This document shows positions 7,656 through 15,377 of a stretch of 16,366 bases of DNA, piece by piece. The notes beneath the pieces were generated by a model. It was not told where the DNA came from. It saw only the letters and a program-made list of their open reading frames with translations, and made no database searches. The stretch spans positions 1 through 16,366 of the forward strand of contig CAMNQO010000017.1 of NCBI GenBank assembly GCA_946549475.1. Reading direction: 5' to 3'. The DNA comes from an uncultured Bacteroidales bacterium. Lineage in GTDB: Bacteria > Bacteroidota > Bacteroidia > Bacteroidales > UBA932. A program made the position numbers and the translations under genes. Each line of letters opens with the position of its first letter. Positions within the stretch are counted from its first letter, which is position 1.

Positions 7656-9491
7656 ATGAAAAAAAATGTTTTCTCCCTGCTGCCCGCCTTGTTTGCGGCT
7701 CTCAGCGTCCTGTCCTGCGCGAAAAAGGAAGCCGTCGCGACGGAGCCGGACACGACGCCCCGTCTGGTGTCCATTGCACCCCGCACCTATGTCAGCGGCG
7801 GCACGGCCATCATTTCCGGTTATTGGTTTTCTGAAAAACCGGAGGACAATGCCGTCCTCATCGACGGCAGTCAGGCCACGGTCACGGCCGCCACGAAAGA
7901 CCGTCTGACCATCACCCTTCCCGCCCACGCGGACGGCGATGTGGAAGTCCGGGTCAGCGTCGGCGGCGTCAAATCGCCGGACATACTGCCTTTCACCTAC
8001 GCCACCCTGCCCGGAAAAGATGTCAGTATCACAGCCATCAGTCCCCCGGAAGGATATGTCGGGGACGATATCACCCTCTTCGGAGACAACTTCTCCACCA
8101 CCGCCTCGGAAAACAGCGTCCTCTTCGGAGACGCGGCGGCCACGGTCACGACGGCGACCCGCAAGGCCTTGACGGTGAAAGCCCCCGAGCACACGCTCGG
8201 AGCCGTGACCGTCAAAGTGACGGTCAATGGCAAGGATGCCACGGCCCGGTTTACCTACCTCAAGAAGCCTGTGCTGCGCATCGACGCGGTCAGTCCGGCC
8301 TCGGGCAAAGTCGGGGATGTCGTCCGCATCAGCGGAGAAGGCTTCAGCGAGACGGCTGCGGACAACCGGGTGACGATGGGCCTGGCCGGCGCCGAGGTGA
8401 AGGATGCCGCAGAAAACTGGCTGGATATCGTCATCCCGGACCAGCCGGGCGGCAACTACGACTTCCATGTCCAAACAGGCTCCCTGAATGCGGCCGGCGG
8501 CAGTTTCTCCCTTGAAAAGAGCTGGCGCATAGAGACCGTAGCCGGCAACGGCACAGGCGGGACGGCACAGGGCGTCGGCACGAAGGCGACCGTCAATATC
8601 CCGCAGGACTGCGTACTCGGGCCCGACGGGCTGGTCTGGTTCACCCAGCGGGGCGGAGGCCATTCCGTCCGTACATTCAATCCGGAATCACGGGAAGTAA
8701 AAAACATCGCCGTCCGGACGGCAAGCGCCTACACTTGGATCCAGTTTCCTTGGGGTTGTACATTCGACCGGGGCGGACAGTTCTGGTTTGTCTGCAAAGG
8801 ATCGGCTGCCGAGGCGCCCAATGTCGGCTACTGGAACGGCAGTGCAGCCATCCGGGAAGAGGCGCTGGATGAATCCGTACAGGATACTGGCAATCCGATG
8901 TGCATCCAGTGCGGCAGCGACGGCACCCTCTATGTGCTGTGCCGCGCCGCCACCTCCGTCATCTACAAGTTCAAGGACGGCGGCGTCACCGGACAGTTTG
9001 ACGTTCCCGGGATAGTCGAACACATGGTCGTCAGTCCGGACGGCAGCCGTCTCTTCCTCGGCACGGGAGGCACAAGCGGAAGCAGTTACATCCTGCGCAC
9101 GCTCAACCTGTCGGACGGTACGCTGACGACCGTCGCCGGTTGCGGCCTGCGGGCGACCGGGGCGGAAGATTATACCGACGGGACCGCCGGATCGCCCCTC
9201 ACGGCCCGGATCGGCCTGACCGAGGGCATGTGCTTCGGCTCCGACGGCACGCTCTACTTCACCGACGTCTCGGCTTTCACGCTCCGGAGCCTGACACCCG
9301 GCCCGGGCGGAGACTATGCCTCCGGCACCGTCCGGACCCTGGCGGGAACGCCCTTCTCCAACATGCATGCCGACGGACTCGGCAGCCGGGCCGGCCTGGT
9401 CTATCCCTGCGGCCTGGCCGCATTGAAGGACGGCTCCCTCATCCTGCTGGACGGCACCGGCCACCGCATCAGAAGAGTCTATCTAAAATAA
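7656..9491 (+). CDS. Lipoprotein with three IPT/TIG domains and an NHL-type beta-propeller
   Basis: This 611-residue protein has a lipobox VLSC with lipidated Cys21. Three consecutive IPT/TIG immunoglobulin-like domains lie at about 36-115, 123-201 and 207-285, each with the family pattern of a proline-containing strand followed by a Gly-Asp and G..F turn (for example VGDDITLFGDNFS, VGDVVRISGEGFS). A beta-propeller of NHL-like repeats covers about 290-611: it opens with ETVAGNGTGGTAQGVGTKAT and includes a PW blade (FPWGCTFDRGGQFWF, from 364) and a C-terminal blade ending GHRIRRVYLK. No catalytic signature is visible in the propeller. The place after SusC/SusD and the multi-Ig stalk fit a surface glycan-binding protein, with IPT domains as spacers and the propeller as the binding head; this role is inference. 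It starts 12 bases after the phosphodiester glycosidase gene, and a run of eight A follows the start codon. Three paralogous propellers are encoded further downstream. Confidence 0.88.
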   Translation: MKKNVFSLLPALFAALSVLSCAKKEAVATEPDTTPRLVSIAPRTYVSGGTAIISGYWFSEKPEDNAVLIDGSQATVTAATKDRLTITLPAHADGDVEVRVSVGGVKSPDILPFTYATLPGKDVSITAISPPEGYVGDDITLFGDNFSTTASENSVLFGDAAATVTTATRKALTVKAPEHTLGAVTVKVTVNGKDATARFTYLKKPVLRIDAVSPASGKVGDVVRISGEGFSETAADNRVTMGLAGAEVKDAAENWLDIVIPDQPGGNYDFHVQTGSLNAAGGSFSLEKSWRIETVAGNGTGGTAQGVGTKATVNIPQDCVLGPDGLVWFTQRGGGHSVRTFNPESREVKNIAVRTASAYTWIQFPWGCTFDRGGQFWFVCKGSAAEAPNVGYWNGSAAIREEALDESVQDTGNPMCIQCGSDGTLYVLCRAATSVIYKFKDGGVTGQFDVPGIVEHMVVSPDGSRLFLGTGGTSGSSYILRTLNLSDGTLTTVAGCGLRATGAEDYTDGTAGSPLTARIGLTEGMCFGSDGTLYFTDVSAFTLRSLTPGPGGDYASGTVRTLAGTPFSNMHADGLGSRAGLVYPCGLAALKDGSLILLDGTGHRIRRVYLK

Positions 9492-9501
9492 TAAGCGGAC
9501 T

Positions 9502-10725
9502 ATGCATCACAAGACATACTGCACCCTTCTTATCCTTGTCGCCGCGCTGGCAGCGGGCTGCAACAAGAAAAACGACTACACCGCCCGCATCAGCGACGTG
9601 CGGCTGACCCGCGTCGAGCCCGCCGAAGCCCATGCCGGAGACATCGTCAAACTCTATGGCTGGAATTTCAGCGAGGCCCGGGGCGGCAACACCGTCACCG
9701 TCGGCGGCAAGGCGGCCATGGTACTGGACTTCAACAAATGGGACATGAACATCGTCCTGCCCGGTCTGACGGCCGGTGAATACGAGATCGTCGTCAGCAA
9801 TGCCAACGGGACATCCGCACCCCTGAACATCCGCTATGTCGCGAAGAAAGACATGACCTACCTGCTCCGCACCTTTGCGGGAAGCGGCGCCTCCGGCTGC
9901 GAAGACGGGATGGGTACGGAGGCCGTCATCGGGGCGCCCGAATCCATCTCCTGGGACCGGGACGGAACGATGCTCATCACCCAGCGGCAGAACGGCTGCT
10001 TCCGCGTCCGGCGGCTCAACCAGGCCGGTTCTGTCAGCACCGTCAGCGCCAGCAGCCTGATGAACTATCCCTGGCAGGGCAACTCCGACGCTGCGGGCAA
10101 CTATTATGTCGCCAACAAATCCGCGAACAACATCCTCCGGATACTCCCGGACGGGACGGCGGAGACAGTCGAGATGGACGCTGCGCTCAAAAGTCCGATG
10201 GAAGTGGCTTTCGCCCCCGACGGCTCGATGCTCATCGCCAACCGGGATGCGAACAACATCCTCCGGGTGTCGGACGGCGGCGTCACCGCGACATACAGCG
10301 TGCCCAAGGCATCCTGCCTGACCACGGATGCGGACGGCAACATCTACGCCGGTTCCGAGACCAGCGGCTATCTCTACAAGATCAGTGCGGCAAGCGGCAC
10401 CGTGACGCAGATTGCCGGCAACGGGAAACTGCCCTCCGACTCCAATCCCTACTCGGACGGGACGGAAGGCCAGCCGCAGACCGCGACCATCGGCATGACG
10501 GGCGGTGTCTATCTGGGACAGGACAAGGTGCTGTATTTCACGGACAAGACACGCAGAAGCGTCCGCAAACTCGTCCCCGGCCCCGGCGATGACTACGGCA
10601 AAGGGAAGGTCGTCACGATGGTGGAAGGCTTCTACCCCAACGACCTGGTCGTGACGGACGACTGCTCCACGGTCTATATCACCTCTTCCAATTCCCACAC
10701 TGTCCGCATCATAGAAATGTATTGA
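9502..10725 (+). CDS. Lipoprotein with one IPT/TIG domain and an NHL-type beta-propeller
   Basis: This 407-residue protein has a lipobox AAGC with lipidated Cys20. One IPT/TIG domain lies at about 30-113 (VEPAEAHAGDIVKLYGWNFS), and an NHL-like propeller covers 119-407. The first blade (LLRTFAGSGASGCEDGMGTE) and the PW blade (YPWQGNSDAAGNYYV, from 189) match the propeller of the gene before it. It is in effect a short version of that protein, with one Ig-like spacer instead of three. It therefore probably arose by tandem duplication, and the two may sit at different heights on the cell surface. The penultimate blade keeps the paralogue block VPGPGDDYGKGKV. The gap to the preceding gene is 10 bases and to the following sigma gene one base. 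The function as a glycan-binding accessory protein is inferred from position and architecture; no enzyme motif is seen. Confidence 0.87.
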   Translation: MHHKTYCTLLILVAALAAGCNKKNDYTARISDVRLTRVEPAEAHAGDIVKLYGWNFSEARGGNTVTVGGKAAMVLDFNKWDMNIVLPGLTAGEYEIVVSNANGTSAPLNIRYVAKKDMTYLLRTFAGSGASGCEDGMGTEAVIGAPESISWDRDGTMLITQRQNGCFRVRRLNQAGSVSTVSASSLMNYPWQGNSDAAGNYYVANKSANNILRILPDGTAETVEMDAALKSPMEVAFAPDGSMLIANRDANNILRVSDGGVTATYSVPKASCLTTDADGNIYAGSETSGYLYKISAASGTVTQIAGNGKLPSDSNPYSDGTEGQPQTATIGMTGGVYLGQDKVLYFTDKTRRSVRKLVPGPGDDYGKGKVVTMVEGFYPNDLVVTDDCSTVYITSSNSHTVRIIEMY

Positions 10726-10726
10726 G

Positions 10727-11257
10727 ATGCTCAAGGACGAGATTTTCATAGAGCGCATCAGACGGGGCGACACGGAATGTTTCTCGGAGTGGTTCGAGGA
10801 ACATTACGACCGCTACTGGTCTTTCGCGATGCAACTCCTCAAAGACCGGAGCGCTGCGGAAGACGCCGTGCAGAGCGTTTTCATGAAAATCTGGATGGGA
10901 CGCAGGAAACTGGACCCGAAGGGATCGCTCGAAGGCTATTTCCTGACTTCCCTGCGCCATGAGATATACAACCAGATGCGCTTGAAGTTCAATGCGGCCC
11001 GCGTCCAGGTCAACGACATACCCGAAATGCCGCAGACAGAGGACAACCCGCAAGTCATCGTCGAAGGACTCGAGATGCAGGAAAGGCTCAACCGTTCCGT
11101 CGCCTCCATGCCCCGGCAGCGCCAGCGCATCTTCCGGATGAACCGGCTGGACGGACTTTCCGCCGAGGAAATCTCCGTCCGCCTCGGTCTGTCCAAGCGC
11201 ACCGTAGAACGCCACCTTTATCTGGCCATGAAAGAAATCAAACACCTGTTTTCATGA
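10727..11257 (+). CDS. ECF RNA polymerase sigma-70 factor (Bacteroidetes type)
   Basis: This 176-residue protein has the two-domain layout of an extracytoplasmic-function sigma factor. Region 2 lies at about 19-87 (FSEWFEEHYDRYWSFAMQLL, and the typical AEDAVQSVFMKIW at 44-56). Region 4 lies at about 120-172 with a helix-turn-helix (SAEEISVRLGLSKRTVERHL, 145-164). It directs RNA polymerase to a small set of promoters and is normally held inactive by a FecR protein. It begins one base after the preceding stop codon and overlaps the next small gene by ATGA, so its expression is tied to the operon. In most Bacteroidota loci the sigma gene stands right before fecR; here fecR is 8.7 kb upstream, at the head of the same operon. 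If it is the partner of that FecR and recognises the operon promoter, the arrangement would be a positive feedback loop, but this is inference. Confidence 0.94.
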   Translation: MLKDEIFIERIRRGDTECFSEWFEEHYDRYWSFAMQLLKDRSAAEDAVQSVFMKIWMGRRKLDPKGSLEGYFLTSLRHEIYNQMRLKFNAARVQVNDIPEMPQTEDNPQVIVEGLEMQERLNRSVASMPRQRQRIFRMNRLDGLSAEEISVRLGLSKRTVERHLYLAMKEIKHLFS

Positions 11258-11388
11258 AAAAACAAGAACAATATTACCCCCCCCTCATTACCATCCAGCA
11301 CACGGGAGACATGACTCCCTTGTGCTACTCCTATGACGAGAACAATCTGACGGAGTACTGGAACACGGAAGACTACGAAGAACTCTGA
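11254..11388 (+). CDS. 44-residue protein coupled to the sigma factor gene, function unknown
   Basis: An ATG at 11254 overlaps the sigma factor stop codon in the arrangement ATGA, and the frame closes with TGA at 11386-11388, giving 44 residues. It then sits 11 bases before the next lipoprotein gene, so it fills exactly the space that would otherwise be an unusually long gap in this compact operon. The N-terminus (MKKQEQYYPPLITIQHT) resembles the pattern KKxYxxPxIxV seen at the start of many short uncharacterised Bacteroidales proteins. A single cysteine stands at position 24 within PLCYS. The C-terminal 17 residues carry seven acidic and no basic side chains. There is no signal peptide or membrane segment. 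A run of eight C (11277-11284) spans codons 8-11. A role as a sigma modulator or peptide is only a guess; it could also be a non-functional spacer. Confidence 0.6.
   Translation: MKKQEQYYPPLITIQHTGDMTPLCYSYDENNLTEYWNTEDYEEL
11277..11284 (+). repeat. Poly-C tract inside the 44-residue ORF
   Basis: Eight consecutive C residues cover the last base of Tyr8, both Pro codons and the first base of Leu11. Loss or gain of one C would change the frame and meet a stop shortly after. Homopolymers of this length can slip, but nothing here shows that it varies. Confidence 0.6.
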
Positions 11389-11399
11389 CAGCAACGCCC

Positions 11400-13475
11400 A
11401 TGAAAAAGAATTTTTACCCTATCGGAGCGTTGCTCCTCCTGCTGGCCGCCTGCCAGCGCAGTCCCCTTCCCGAACAGACGGATGCTTCCGCCGAAGAAGG
11501 AATGGTTACACCCGAAACGCCGTCCTGGCGCTACAGTTTGCCCCTCGGAGGGGTGAACAAGTCCACGATGGGCGCCCGCTATGTCGTCTGGCAAGAGGGC
11601 GACACACCCGGATTCTATGCCGGAACGACCCTCAACAAGGCTGGCAATATCACCCTCGGCGAACCCTGCATTTTCCATATTGAGACGCAGGAGGCGCTGA
11701 CAGCGGGTACGCTGCTCTATGGTTATCACCCTTACAGCGAAACGGCCGGCAGCGACCCGTCATCCGTCACGATGAATATCCCTTCATTCCAGTTGCAGAC
11801 CGCCACGACTTATGATGCGGACGCCATGCCGCAGGTATTCCTGCCCTATACCCTGTCGGAAGCCATCGCGGCCGGCGAGGACATCAATCCGGACACCGAA
11901 TCGCTGCGTCTGTGCAATCTGGGCGCCTTGGCGCGGTTTGAGATTTTCAGCACGGATGCCGGCGAAGCGGGCGTGCTGATCTACCGCGTGTGCTTCCGGA
12001 CCAACGAGCCGGGCGTGTGCGGATCGTTCGATTTCGATCTCACCGGCGTGGATTCAGAGGCCGTTCTCGAAGACGACTACTCCTCCCTCGTCCTCCCGGC
12101 CATGAGCGGAGACCGGGTGGAAACGGGGGTGTGCGAACTTCCGGCCGGTGATTCCAAAGCCAACGCCGCCCAGGTATGGATGGTCGTCGCCCCCGGCACT
12201 TTCTCCGGGACGGTGACCGTCATGACCAACCGGGGTGACTACGAATGGACCCTGTCCTCGCGCGAATTTCTGCGCAACAGCGTCAAAGTGCTGGGGCTTG
12301 ACCTGCATCACGCCCACCGGAGCGCATTGCGCAAGGTGGAGATTGTCGCGGGCAGCGGGGCGAGCAATACGGCAGGCCGGGTGGACGGAGATGGCAGTGC
12401 ATTCCGCGCCTACGCCATGCAAGAGGCGGTTCCGGCCCCGGACGGCGAGAGTTTCTGGATTCTCGAGCGGGGAAATGTCTCAGGCAAAGGGTTCGGCATC
12501 CGGCGCTTCAATGCCTCTACGGGCACGACAGAGACGCTCATCAACTCCCTGGTCAGCGACAATGCATCCTTCATCCAATACCCTTGGTCGGGCGACTTTG
12601 ACGCAGACGGCAACTTCTGGTTTGTCAACAAGGGCAGCACGGACGGTACGACCAATCTGCCTTCCGTCGGGAAAATCACCGAAAGCGACGGCACCTATAG
12701 CGTAGAACAGATTACCGATTTGGACGAGATTCTCCAGACCCTGAAAAACCCGATGGGACTGAAATTCGATGCCGACGGAAACATGTTCATCCTCTGCCGT
12801 ATCACCGACACCAGTAAACTGCTCAAATTCGACTCCGCCCTGAACCTGACCGGCACCTACGACCTGCCCGGCAATACCGCCTGTCTGGACATCCTGCCGG
12901 ACAAGAGCCGGCTGCTGGCCGGGCCTACCGGCGCTCCCGCCAATCTGCTGCTTATCAATCCCGCCGACGGGACATACGAAGTGATTGCCGGACGGCCGAA
13001 CGGCCAGACGCATACGGACCTGACAGGCACCTATGCCTATACGGACGGCACACCGGGCAATCCGTTAACGGCGCGTGTCCGCTCCATCTGCGGTTTTGCC
13101 GTGGACGACAACGGATGGATCTGGTTCACGGAAGGAGGCAACTGGACTACGAGCGGCGTCGCGAAATACCACGGAGTCATCCGCGTACTGATTCCGGATG
13201 ATACGGGCGATTATACGAAAGGGAGCATCCGCACGATGGCCGGCATTCCCTATTCGCAGGGCTACACCTGGACCCATCCCACCTGGCCGCTGGTCCGTTC
13301 CTGGTCCGACCTGTCCAACTTTGCCTACCCCACCGGCATTTTCTTCTACCAGGATGCGTTGTACATCCTTGAAGGGGTGAACGGCAACCGCATCAGCCGG
13401 ATGTATGTTGAAAAGCATTTCGACGAGCAGGACGGTACCGAACTCTGGTCCTACGATGAAACAGAAGCACTCTAA
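11400..13475 (+). CDS. Lipoprotein with fimbrillin-like domain and NHL-type beta-propeller
   Basis: This 691-residue protein has a lipobox LAAC with lipidated Cys18. Residues 40-303 look like a fimbrillin (Mfa-like) domain: WQEGDTPGFYAGT, a YGYHPY strand (107-112), the block YDADAMPQ (138-145), VWMVVAPGTFSGTVTVMT (259-276), and a closing strand before residue 303. An NHL-like propeller follows from about 310 (LRKVEIVAGSG) with the PW blade at 394-408 (YPWSGDFDADGNFWF), two later blades with DADGNMF and DDNGWIWF, and a final blade NGNRISRMY. A tail of about 20 acidic and polar residues follows the last blade. The propeller is paralogous to those at 7656, 9502 and 13491. Fimbrillin domains usually build type V pili or anchor surface adhesins, so a surface adhesin or tip-like binding protein is plausible; no stalk or anchor pilin gene is present nearby. 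It follows the small ORF after 11 bases. Confidence 0.82.
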   Translation: MKKNFYPIGALLLLLAACQRSPLPEQTDASAEEGMVTPETPSWRYSLPLGGVNKSTMGARYVVWQEGDTPGFYAGTTLNKAGNITLGEPCIFHIETQEALTAGTLLYGYHPYSETAGSDPSSVTMNIPSFQLQTATTYDADAMPQVFLPYTLSEAIAAGEDINPDTESLRLCNLGALARFEIFSTDAGEAGVLIYRVCFRTNEPGVCGSFDFDLTGVDSEAVLEDDYSSLVLPAMSGDRVETGVCELPAGDSKANAAQVWMVVAPGTFSGTVTVMTNRGDYEWTLSSREFLRNSVKVLGLDLHHAHRSALRKVEIVAGSGASNTAGRVDGDGSAFRAYAMQEAVPAPDGESFWILERGNVSGKGFGIRRFNASTGTTETLINSLVSDNASFIQYPWSGDFDADGNFWFVNKGSTDGTTNLPSVGKITESDGTYSVEQITDLDEILQTLKNPMGLKFDADGNMFILCRITDTSKLLKFDSALNLTGTYDLPGNTACLDILPDKSRLLAGPTGAPANLLLINPADGTYEVIAGRPNGQTHTDLTGTYAYTDGTPGNPLTARVRSICGFAVDDNGWIWFTEGGNWTTSGVAKYHGVIRVLIPDDTGDYTKGSIRTMAGIPYSQGYTWTHPTWPLVRSWSDLSNFAYPTGIFFYQDALYILEGVNGNRISRMYVEKHFDEQDGTELWSYDETEAL

Positions 13476-13490
13476 ACACAGTCACGCCTT

Positions 13491-15377
13491 ATGAAAAAGA
13501 TATTGTTTTTCTGTCTGCTGAATCTTTCTCTCGCCTTTGCATCCTGCCAGAGAATCGATACGCCCCCGACGGACGGGCGGCAGACCCCCGGATGGCACTG
13601 CACCTTCTCCCTCGGCGAGTCCGCCAAAGCCTCCGTCGGCACCAGGGCCTTCGCCTGGGAGAGCGGGGATGCGATGGGCTATTTCGCCGGTTCGACGGCC
13701 AACGGCTCGTCAGAAATTGCGGTCGGCTCTTCTTCGGCCCCCAGCACCTTTACGGTCAGTTCCGCTTCCGCCATTGCCGCCGGCAGTAAAATCTACTGTT
13801 ACTACCCCTGGTCGTCTGCGGCCGGCAGCAATCCCGCCTCGGTCACGATGCGGATTCCTGCGTGCCAGGTACAAGCCGGCGACCACTACGATGCCGATGC
13901 GATGCCGCAGGCCGGACTTCCCTATACGGTCGCAGCCACACTGGCCTCCGGCTCTGACCTGGATGTCATGCCGATGTGCAACCTCGGCGCCATCCTGCGC
14001 TTTGATATCCTGACTTCGGATGACGGATTGTCGGGGCTGCCCGTTTACAGCGTGTCTTTAGACAGCAACGAGAGCGGACTTAGCGGTCCCTTCACTTTCG
14101 ACCTGACCGCCGTCAAATATTACGATGCTTCGACGCTGGCCATCTCCGGACTGGGCGGAACCCATGCGGAAACGCAGGTTTCGGCCCTCTCCCTGAGTGC
14201 GACGGCACAAAGCGTCTGGATGGTCGTCGCTCCCGGAACTTTCTCCGGGACGGTCAAAGTGATGACCAAACGGGGTATCTACGCTTTCCCTCTCCCCTCC
14301 CGGACCTTCTCCCGCAACACGGTCAAGCCTTTCACCCTGGATCTGGCAAACGCGTCCGGAGTCTGGCTCCGCAAAGTGGAAACGGTCGCCGGCAGCGGTA
14401 CGGCGGGAAGTGCGGACGGAATAGGAACGGCAGCGACATTGAATGTCCCTCAGGGCATCACCCCCGGTCCGGACGGACGGCTCTGGTTCACGCAGCGCAA
14501 CGGACGGTACTCCATCCGGGGGCTGGACCTGACGAGCGGGCAGGTGACCACCATCGCCCACATGGAGACCGAGGGGTGCGGATTCATCAGCAAACATCCC
14601 TGGAACGGCTGCAGCGACGGCAACGGCGATTATTGGTTTTGCCTGAAAAGCGCAACGGCGGCCCCCCTTCTCGGACGGATTGACGGGCAGAGCCTTGCCG
14701 TAACGGCCATCAGCGAGATCGACATCCCCGGCACCCTTGCGGAAGGGTCATATACCACGGATCAGATGGCCGTGCAATTTGACGATGAAGGTCTGATGTA
14801 TGTCATGTGGAGAAAAGCGGCCTCTGCCGGAGGCAGTCTCATCCGTCAGTACGACGGGACGAGCCTGAAAAACCAATGGACCGTTCCCGCCTATCTCGGG
14901 ACCATGGCCCGTTCGCACGACAAGACCTGGATGATCGCCGGCAGCGAAGCGGCGACCGCCGGGCAATCGTATCTTTTCCGTATCGGAAAGGACGGAAGCA
15001 ATGCCATCCTCGCCGGTACGGGCTCGGGACATACGGCCGGCACCTTCACCGACGGTGACGCCGGCAATCCCCGGTCGGCCACCCTCGGACTCATTGAAGG
15101 CATCTGGATGGATGGAAACGGCTGGATCTGGTGGTCCGAATCCAACGCCGATTACGCCCATATCCGCGTACTGATTCCCGGCGAGGAGGGCGATTACGCC
15201 CGGGGCACCGTCCATACGATGGCCGGCATCCCCTACACCACCGGTGCCGTGCGCTCCACGGCGGACCTGGCCACCCTTACCCGCAGCAATGGCATCTGCG
15301 GCTACGGCGACGATCTGTATGTCTGCGAAGGAGCCGCCGGCAACCGCATCGCCCGCATCTTCCTCGAAATGCAGTAA
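13491..15377 (+). CDS. Lipoprotein with fimbrillin-like domain and NHL-type beta-propeller (paralogue)
   Basis: This 628-residue protein is a clear paralogue of its upstream neighbour. The lipobox FASC gives lipidated Cys19. The fimbrillin-like domain covers about 36-286, with WESGDAMGYFAGS (56-68), IYCYYPW (101-107), YDADAMPQ (133-140) and VWMVVAPGTFSGTVKVMT (242-259) shared with the neighbour. The propeller starts near 293 (LRKVETVAGSG) and includes WFTQRNGRYSIRGL, the PW blade HPWNGCSDGNGDYWF (369-383), GWIWWSES, and the closing blade GNRIARIFLEMQ. Curiously, its first propeller blade is closer to that of the IPT protein at 7656 (both have a GIGT or GVGT turn and WFTQR) than to that of its immediate neighbour. 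It is the last gene of the operon, 15 bases after the previous stop and convergent with the minus-strand GLUG gene. The likely role is surface ligand binding; this is inferred from architecture and context. Confidence 0.82.
   Translation: MKKILFFCLLNLSLAFASCQRIDTPPTDGRQTPGWHCTFSLGESAKASVGTRAFAWESGDAMGYFAGSTANGSSEIAVGSSSAPSTFTVSSASAIAAGSKIYCYYPWSSAAGSNPASVTMRIPACQVQAGDHYDADAMPQAGLPYTVAATLASGSDLDVMPMCNLGAILRFDILTSDDGLSGLPVYSVSLDSNESGLSGPFTFDLTAVKYYDASTLAISGLGGTHAETQVSALSLSATAQSVWMVVAPGTFSGTVKVMTKRGIYAFPLPSRTFSRNTVKPFTLDLANASGVWLRKVETVAGSGTAGSADGIGTAATLNVPQGITPGPDGRLWFTQRNGRYSIRGLDLTSGQVTTIAHMETEGCGFISKHPWNGCSDGNGDYWFCLKSATAAPLLGRIDGQSLAVTAISEIDIPGTLAEGSYTTDQMAVQFDDEGLMYVMWRKAASAGGSLIRQYDGTSLKNQWTVPAYLGTMARSHDKTWMIAGSEAATAGQSYLFRIGKDGSNAILAGTGSGHTAGTFTDGDAGNPRSATLGLIEGIWMDGNGWIWWSESNADYAHIRVLIPGEEGDYARGTVHTMAGIPYTTGAVRSTADLATLTRSNGICGYGDDLYVCEGAAGNRIARIFLEMQ

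Larger units (their letters stand above)
1100..15377 (+). other. Putative ten-gene operon: SusC/SusD uptake, phosphodiester glycosidase, propeller lipoproteins and sigma/anti-sigma control
   Basis: Ten genes on one strand follow each other with spacings of 11, 6, -10, 12, 10, 1, -4, 11 and 15 bases. No terminator-like hairpin with a T-run lies in any of these junctions, and the only promoter-like intergenic sequence is before the first gene. The set combines outer-membrane import (SusC, SusD), one candidate enzyme, four surface propeller lipoproteins and a complete cell-surface signalling set (STN domain on SusC, FecR, ECF sigma). Co-transcription is inferred from spacing; internal promoters inside coding sequence cannot be excluded. 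Confidence 0.7.

Noticed and set aside
7659..7666. Run of eight A at the start of the first IPT/propeller gene as a slippage site
   Set aside because: A-runs after ATG are common in MKK-type lipoprotein starts in Bacteroidota and nothing suggests variation.
2404..8663. Very long minus-strand open frames at 2404-4194, 4213-6684 and 6759-8663
   Set aside because: They lie opposite strongly supported genes, have low-complexity Gly/Val/Asp/Ala-rich translations without domains, and result from the GC-rich codon pattern of the plus-strand genes.
9469..10773. Minus-strand open frame of 434 codons opposite the second IPT/propeller gene
   Set aside because: It covers one complete plus-strand gene and the edges of two others, and its translation shows no recognisable fold.
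11400..15377. The last two genes as true pilus stalk subunits
   Set aside because: Each has a long C-terminal propeller after the fimbrillin-like domain, which is unlike a polymerising stalk pilin, and no pilus assembly partners are in the window.
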